DNA of 64,000 nucleotides from assembly GCA_013399875.1 (NCBI GenBank), contig VXAZ01002377.1:210281-274280 (forward strand), given 5' to 3'. The position numbers were made by a program, and so were the translations under genes. Each line of letters begins with the position of its first letter. Position 1 is the stretch's first letter. The notes beneath the pieces were generated by a model. The model did not search any database and was not told where the DNA came from. It worked only from the letters and a program-made list of their open reading frames with translations. Source of the DNA: Gymnorhina tibicen. Its lineage: Eukaryota > Chordata > Aves > Passeriformes > Artamidae. This document shows, piece by piece, positions 57,742 through 64,000 of the stretch.

Positions 57742-58020
57742 TCATAGAAGGGTTTAGGTTGGGAAAGTGCTCTAAGATCACCAAGTCCAACCACTCCCCA
57801 GCTCTGCCAAGGCCACCACTAAACCATGTCCCCAAATGCCACATCCACACAGTTTTTCAATCCCTCCAGGGTTGGGGATTCCTCCACTGCACCGGCCAGC
57901 TGTGCCAGGGCTGGACATGCCTTTTGCTGAAGAAATTTTTCCTAATATCCAATTTAAACCTCTCTTGGCACAACTTGAGGCCATTTCCTCTTGCCCTATC
58001 TCTTGTTGTTCCCAATCCAC
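57742..58020 (-). repeat. CR1 LINE 3' fragment (second subfamily)
   Basis: 'gtcatagaagggtttaggt', 'ccaagtccaaccactcccc', 'accatgtccccaaatgcc'; same subfamily as 16711 and 60744. Confidence 0.85.
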
Positions 58021-58957
58021 ACAAAAGTCATCATCTGACAGTGCTCAAGGAATTCTCCTGTGTGTCTCCAGAGTCTGCTCAGGTTTGGCTTCAGTCAGGT
58101 TCAGGCTGCTCACTTTCAGAAGTGAAGCAAAAGTCAAACCCAAGGTTTTATTGTCCATCTGCTTTTCTTGGCCTGTCACCTCCCGTGACCTGCCCCAGGC
58201 GCTGGTTCTGCACACCGGGCCCTGGCCCTGGTTTGTAGGACGGACATCAGCCCCCGGAGCCTCAGCCAGCCACGTCAGCTGGGCCCTGCTGAGAACCTGG
58301 CCCCGAGAAGCTGATTTATTCAGACACGCAAACTGCCCTTGTTTTCGTGCTGAGGGGCTCTGTGGAGGTGTAGGAGCAAATTGCAGCTCTCAGCGTGTGC
58401 TGAGCTGCCCCGGGGCTGGAGCATTTCCCTCCCCAGCTCCTGCTGCCTCTCCCTTGGCCCTTGTGTTTGCCTTTGCACTGTCAGGTGTGGCAGCTCCACG
58501 TCTGCGCTGAGAGCAAAACCATCACCAGCCTGGGGATGGTGACAGACTCGAGGACTGGAGGGGTCAGACTTTGCTCTTTGTTTTTGAAATTTGCCAGGTT
58601 TTACAAGTTATAAAATAAAGCACTCAAAAGTCCTTTCTCTCTCAAGTATGACTAAAGTACAAACCTACGAACGAGGACATCTTAGAACAGTTGTAACTTT
58701 GTCCCATTAGGAAAAATGAGTTTTCTATCTCAAATTCACCAGTTTGGCATTGAAATCTGAGGGGTGTGAGCCAGAATGCAGGAAAGACTTGAAAAGGAAC
58801 ACAAATGTCTGATGGTCCCACCTGGGAAATCCTAAAACACCTGTGTCCTGTTGATCAGACATTTATTATTATGTATTAAGCACTATTATTATCATTTGGG
58901 ATACTGCTAGTGGCTGAGCAAGTGCTTGAGGGAATTTAAACAATGATGCAGCACCAA

Positions 58958-59158
58958 ATTTCCTCATTATGAGGGCAGGGAGGTCCTGGCACAGGGTGCC
59001 CAGAGGAGCTGTGGCTGCCCCTGGATCCCTGGAAGTGTCCAAGGCCAGGTTGGACGGGGCTTGGAGCAGCCTGGGATAGTGGAAGGTGTCCCTGCCCTTG
59101 GCAGAGGGTGGAACTGATGATCTTTAAAGTCCCTTCCAACCCAAACCCTTCTGTGACC
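58958..59158 (+). repeat. CR1 LINE 3' fragment
   Basis: 'ttcctcattatgagggcagg' to 'cccaaacccttctgtgacct'. Confidence 0.88.
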
Positions 59159-60743
59159 TCATTTGGGGCTGCAGGTTGCACCACAAGGGCGTGAGTACCT
59201 AAAGTTAGCCATGACAGGGTGGCATTTAAGCACCTTTGAAGAAGCTCCAAACCAAAACACAGACAATGTGGACTCCTCTGAAGGGTTTGGCAAGGATCTG
59301 ACAAGTGGCCTGTGCTTCTCTGTGCTTGAACCCAAGTGGCTGCATGCAGGAAAGACCCAATTCACTTTTCAGTTTCTTTTGATCTTTTGGAAATAAAAAG
59401 GGCTGTCCCTGTGGGAGCAGCTGTTTCTCCACAGACCCCTGAGCTTCATGGACCAGGCTGGGACTTCATCAGTGGGACTCTTCTCTTTTGGGAAGCGAGG
59501 GAAATCTCAGAGAGCTCCCCATCTCCATGCCTTGAGGTGCTCCCTGCTGAAACTCCCCCCACAGCAAGGCAGGGAAAAGATGGACTGCTGGAAATAGGAA
59601 AATTATTGGTCTTCCTGTCTGTTGAAGGCAAAATTGAAGGCAACTGCTTGTAGCTACTCGGGCTGAGCCACCTAGACTGGAAAACAGGAAAGAATACATC
59701 CAAATCTTTCCCTCCCTCACCCCTGTTAAACAACCCTGGGAGACTCTGAGGCTTAATCCAAGCAGAAAATCCTCACTGGGTTCATAAGATTCTGTAGTCC
59801 AGCTTTGCATTTCAACCCAGCAGTTGCTTCACTGCCAAGGAGGACCTGAGTTTGGTTCCCCCTTCCACCCTGGCAAGTTCAACCCAGCATCCTGTCCACC
59901 CCAGCAGCATTCCCCAACCATGCTGGTGAGAAACAGCTGGAGCCGGGTGTGCAGGAAGAGGCAGGATGTGTTAAAAAGTTGGTTTTTATGAGCAAGAAAC
60001 ACCTAAGGCTCTTCCTGCCCTGGCCAGGAGAGGATCAAAGGAAATCAAAAGCCCGGCTTCTGCTGGATGCTCCCCGTGGGTTTCTCCAGGATGCTGCATC
60101 CGTGTGCAGGATCCTGCTGCTGTCCCACACGGATGAACTGGAGCGTGGAGTTACCTCGCGGTGACCGGCCCTGTGGGCGAACTCTGCCAACCAAAAACCC
60201 CACGGCTTCCCATGATGTGGCCCCTGTAATCCCATTATTCATTCCCAGGCAGCTTTGTGGAGCTCTGCTGGCCTGACAGCGCTGCTTTTAAAGGGACATC
60301 ACTCATCGTTTCCAGCGATTGTTTGGTCCTCAGCATGGGACGGGGGGAATGGTTTTAGTATTTGTGCAGAGCCGCTGGGAAAGGGAAGGAGAAAGAGGAT
60401 TTCTGGGTTCTGGCTGAAATTCCTCTAAATATTCCTGGAGAGTTTGACCAGAGCAGGGTTTAATGGGGCAACTCCATGGATGCAGGACAGGGGGTTTGCA
60501 TCTCAAGCCAAGCCCTAGGGATGAGTGTGGGGAGTGAGAGTTCATGCCCTGCAGAGCAGCCCAACTTCCGTGCTCCACCCTCTGCTCAGCTGTCACCCCA
60601 TGGAGCTGCCTCCACAGGCCCCGTCACCAGCCAAGGAACTCCCAAGGCCTCAGGAAGACAAGGCAGCCTTCCAAGGAGCACAGGCAGTCACAGCCCTCAC
60701 CCCGTGTGCCATGTCCTCCTTGTGCACATCGTCCTCTCACAGA

Positions 60744-60862
60744 AACATGGAATTGTTAAGGTTGGAAAAGCCCTCAAGATCGCTGAGTCCAGCTGTTAAC
60801 CCAGCACTGCCAGGGCCACTAAACCACTAAACCACGTCCACAAGTGCCACGTCCACATGGTT
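60744..60862 (-). repeat. CR1 LINE tail fragment (second subfamily)
   Basis: 'aaacatggaattgttaaggt', 'gttaacccagcactgccagg', 'ccacgtccacatggtttt'. Confidence 0.8.
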
Positions 60863-61560
60863 TTAGTCAACCATTTGGCAGGCTTTGTTCCTTATCTTTA
60901 TTTTCTAGGGGGCTTTGCCTTCCAGCTTGCATGAAACCGAACAGCTTCCTCAAAAGAGAGGGAAAACAAGAACCAGTCAAAAAATGTAAAGCTGGCTTGC
61001 AAGAGGAAAAAAGCACCTACAACTCACACCCCTCTGCACAACGGCCTCATAATTCTCTTTCAAATGCTTTTTTTTTTTTGTTGGCAGCAGAGGCTTTTTT
61101 AATCCCACATTCCTCCAAATATTCAGTGAAAGCCTTTGTTGGCATTTCTTAGGTAACTTGATACGCTGAGAAGAAAGAATGACCCAGGGTCACTTCAATA
61201 ACACCTGTGATCGCCTCCCTGATAAAATGTCTGCATTTGTTGTGAGACAGGGAAAAATATCAACAGAATGATTTTTTTTTTTTTACTGTAACTCAGGTGG
61301 CAGAAGAAAACCCTGCCAAGTGGCACCGCTCTGCTGGGGGCACAGGTTATGAGGTCTGAGAGGAAATAGTGGAGCGTTTTTTGAAAAAGTTAAATGGCCA
61401 CAGCCCTGCCAACAATTTGAGAGAGATTTCCTGAGAGAGGGAGAGAGATTCACTCAGAGATTGGTACAAAGGTGACTTAATCCTCTCCAGATAGCTGAGC
61501 TGGAGTTCAGCTGCTGGCTGGGAGCATCAGGCAAGGTCCTCCAGGATGCCTCTGTAGTGT

Positions 61561-61594
61561 CAGAGAATCATAGAATGGTTTGAGTTTGAAGGGA
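61561..61594 (-). repeat. Severed CR1 tail next to an opposite CR1
   Basis: 'cagagaatcatagaatggtt' and 'tgagtttgaaggga' are the reversed end of a CR1, cut off where a plus-oriented CR1 begins. Confidence 0.75.
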
Positions 61595-61801
61595 TTTAGA
61601 TGGGATATTGGGAAGAAATTCTTCCCTGTGAGAATGGCGAGGCCCTGGCACAGGTTCCCACCCCTGGAAGTGTCCAAGGCCGGGTTGGACGGGGCTTGGC
61701 GCAACCTGGGATAGTGGGAGGGGTCCCTGCCCGTGCCAGGGGGTGGGACTGGATGATCTTTAAGGTCTCTTCCAACCCAAACCGTTCTGGGATTCTCTGA
61801 C
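61593..61801 (+). repeat. CR1 LINE 3' fragment
   Basis: 'gatgggatattgggaagaaa' to 'aaccgttctgggattctctg'; abuts the severed minus-oriented tail to its left. Confidence 0.88.
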
Positions 61802-62140
61802 TGCCTGGAGGAGGAGGGATTAGGGCACAAGATAAAGCAACCCCGAGGGTCACTTTGGTTCACACCGTCCTTGCAGCAGCCCTTGTGTCACACATGGAAA
61901 GGCCTCACGTAGGAATATCAGGGTTTCTGTGGGCTCTCTCGAGGGGGATTTTCCCTCCTCCCTTCCCTTCTGCATCTCCATGCACAAACCACAAGCCGGG
62001 AATAATTTACTCCCTACACCCAGAGCTACATCTGGACCCACAAACTGAGCAGTTCTTTTTCAGGCCTGGAGGGAAACTGATATGGTCTGATCACATCCAC
62101 GCTGCTAAAATCCAGAAAACGGACATTTATCCCAAAACCT

Positions 62141-62215
62141 AGAATCACAGAGTCCTAGAACTGCCTGAGCTGGAAAGGACTTTTGAGATCATCGTGTTCC
62201 ACCCCCTTCTGGCGG
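62141..62215 (-). repeat. CR1 LINE tail fragment
   Basis: 'agaatcacagagtcctagaa', 'gagctggaaaggacttttga', then 'tcgtgttccaccccc', truncated. Confidence 0.8.
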
Positions 62216-63025
62216 GCCTGTTTGTCTTCTCTCCCACCACCTTCTTTTCTCTGCAGCTTTTGTGGTTTTGTTGCTCTTCTGTGAGGAGGGAAGTGGGGTG
62301 AGAAGTGGAAATTGTCTTGATCTGCTTTTCCAGCCCTGCCTGCTCCTGTTCCCCAGGCTGATTCTCGCACCAAGTGTTCACCTCCCTCCTTCACCACCCA
62401 CAGCATCTTATGGCAATGAATTTTCTTAATTATGAGTTAGACTTTTTAAAAAAAATAAAAGACCTCTTTTCTTTCATTACTTCTGAATCTTCCACCTTCC
62501 CAAGCCAGGTGCCAGGGGAGAAAAAAGATGCCTCCAAAACACTTAGATCATTAGCTTGGAGGTGGTAGTTCTCTCTCCTGTGGGAAACCATGGAGGTCCC
62601 ATCCTGAGAGCCACTTCAAATCACCGAGATAAAATAAGCCACAGGGGAGGTGGAGACTGTGATGGACCAGCTCTGATTTATGCAGGCTGGAAACCCAGGC
62701 TGAGTATTTGGGGATCAGTTGTTTGGTGTTATTTTAATTGGTCCTTTCCACCTCTAATTGCTCTGTGTCCCTGTGGCTGCTGCCTTACGAGCAAAATTAA
62801 TTTGGGCTTTGTTTAATGTTGAGATGGAGGCTCTGAAGCCTGACGGATGCCCAAGCCAACAGCCTTGGCACGGCTTTAATTCCAGTTTCCTGGTGCTCCT
62901 GAAAACGTGAGCAGGCACAGACCTTCTCCATTGTTAAAAATTCCCCATCCTGAGCTGGTATTTTTTTGGGATGCATTGCTGGCTTGGAAGATCCCCGTCT
63001 CCCTCCCAGATGGAGCACCTCTAGA

Positions 63026-63485
63026 TGAGTTCCCTGAATCAGTCAGGTTGGAAAAGACCTTTGAGATCGTCAAGTCCAGCCTATGACCTAACACCACCTT
63101 ATCAACCAGACCATGACACTGAGTGCCACATCCAGTCTTTTTTTAAACACATCCAGGGATGGTGACTCCACCACCTCCCTGGGCAGCCCATTCTATGCCC
63201 AATCACTCTTTCTGCAGAGAAATTTTTCCTGATGGCCAGCCTAAACCTCTCCTGGCGCAGCTTAAGGCTGCGTCCTCTTGTCCTGTCACTGGTAGCCTGG
63301 GAAAAGAGCCTGGCCCCCACCTGGCTGCCCCCTCCTGTCAGGGAGTTGTAGAGAGTGATGAGGTCTCCTTTTCTCCAGGCTGAGCCCCACCAGCTCCCTC
63401 AACTGCTCCTCACAGGGCTTGTGCTCCAGACCCTTCACCAGCCTTGTCACCCTTCTCAGGTGTTCAAGCACCTCAGCATCCTTCC
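63026..63485 (-). repeat. CR1 LINE 3' fragment (longer, different subfamily)
   Basis: 'caggttggaaaagacctttg', 'gtcaagtccagcctatgac', 'tctccaggctgagccccacc', 'cctcacagggcttgtgctcc'. About 460 bp, minus orientation. Confidence 0.85.
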
Positions 63486-63504
63486 ATTCCATGTGTTGCC
63501 TTTT

Positions 63505-64000
63505 CCTGGGCTTAGAATTAAAAACCAAACACGGTTAGAGGTGAAAAAAGGGTTTTACCTCTGTATTTATTTAAGGATCCTTTGGTGCATCACATCCAGG
63601 CAGAAGGCACCCCCGAGTGCACATCGAGAATGCACACTGAAAGTGCCCACCCGCCTCCAAGAGTGTGTGTGTGTGTACCCACACCCCAGTGTGTGTCTGT
63701 CTCTCCCTGAAGATTCATATATACAGTTATAACCTTGCACATTAGCATATCTATCAAAGATTCCCCAATGAGAGGCTCAAGAGAAGCCCCCATCCTGAGG
63801 AACCTTCTCCCTGGATGGGCCTATCTTGGTTTACAGAAGGTGTTCTGGAGAGGACCTTGGTGCCTGGGCACGCAGTTTCTGACCAACTGCGAGGCTCCCA
63901 AGATGTTTGGTCTCTTGGCTTAACAGAACTTTGGGTCTAAGCCAGTTATCAGACTTGGGTTACAAGTATGTGGGCTAAAAGCACTAAGGATACATGCAAA
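63505..64000 (-). repeat. Possible LTR or other dispersed repeat running off the right edge
   Basis: The texture changes right after the CR1 at 63485: a GT run near 63665-63680, 'aagattcatatatacagtta', and on the minus strand an AATAAA (within ttaaataaatac near 63570) followed by pyrimidine-rich sequence. It reminds me of songbird endogenous-retrovirus LTRs, but I cannot define both ends or a target-site duplication and no retroviral coding sequence is present. It could also be unique intron. Confidence 0.3.

Larger units (their letters stand above)
54891..63504 (+). other. FAM167A intron after the first coding exon
   Basis: At least 8.6 kb of intron. It contains CR1 copies at about 55385-55515, 56786-57370, 57742-58020, 58958-59158, 60744-60862, 61561-61801, 62141-62215 and 63026-63485, plus a 19-bp tandem duplication at 55002-55039. 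Stretches 55516-56785, 58021-58957 and 59159-60743 show nothing I can name. I did not see the second FAM167A coding exon. Confidence 0.65.

Overview
This is vertebrate nuclear DNA, almost certainly from a bird. Coding sequence is sparse and split into short exons with GT-AG introns. About 38 copies of one avian-type CR1 LINE 3' end are scattered on both strands, recognisable by the block around 'ggtttgggttggaaggg' and by ATTCTRTG-type octamer tails. There are no operons, ribosome binding sites or prokaryotic genes. A songbird is plausible from the repeat content, but the sequence does not prove it.

Layout: (1) From 1 to about 22.2 kb, on the minus strand, lies most of a Src-family tyrosine kinase gene that I identify as BLK. 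Nine coding exons are present, reading right to left: 22199-22097, 19789-19741, 13800-13707, 12708-12610, 11591-11488, 5578-5429, 4828-4676, 3812-3633 and 3131-3055. They join in frame to 336 codons covering the myristoylation/SH4 start, unique region, SH3, SH2, linker and the N-lobe plus hinge of the kinase domain. The remaining kinase exons (catalytic loop, activation loop, tail) are not in the leftmost 3 kb and should lie beyond the left edge. (2) From 22.2 to about 54.3 kb there is no confident coding sequence. It holds CR1 copies, simple repeats, a possible BLK promoter/first exon near 25 kb (PU.1-like and AP-1-like motifs, then a splice donor), another strong minus-strand donor at 39.69 kb, and a CpG-rich block at about 45.7-48.3 kb that includes an 18-N assembly gap in a poly-A run. 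(3) On the plus strand at 54346-54890 is the first coding exon of FAM167A: 126 codons from ATG 54513, ending at a GTAAGT donor. Its second coding exon is not in the remaining 9.1 kb. (4) From 54.9 to 64 kb is FAM167A intron with many CR1 copies, ending in a dispersed-repeat or LTR-like segment that runs off the right edge.

The two genes are transcribed away from each other, as BLK and FAM167A are in human 8p23.1. BLK acts in pre-B and B-cell receptor signalling. FAM167A (DIORA1) is a small, poorly understood protein linked to the same autoimmunity locus. I found no new multi-gene system. The points most worth checking are the candidate control region near 25 kb, the CpG block, an upstream ORF overlapping the FAM167A start, a Gly-to-Asp change at a BLK exon junction, and a 330-bp purine tract in a BLK intron.
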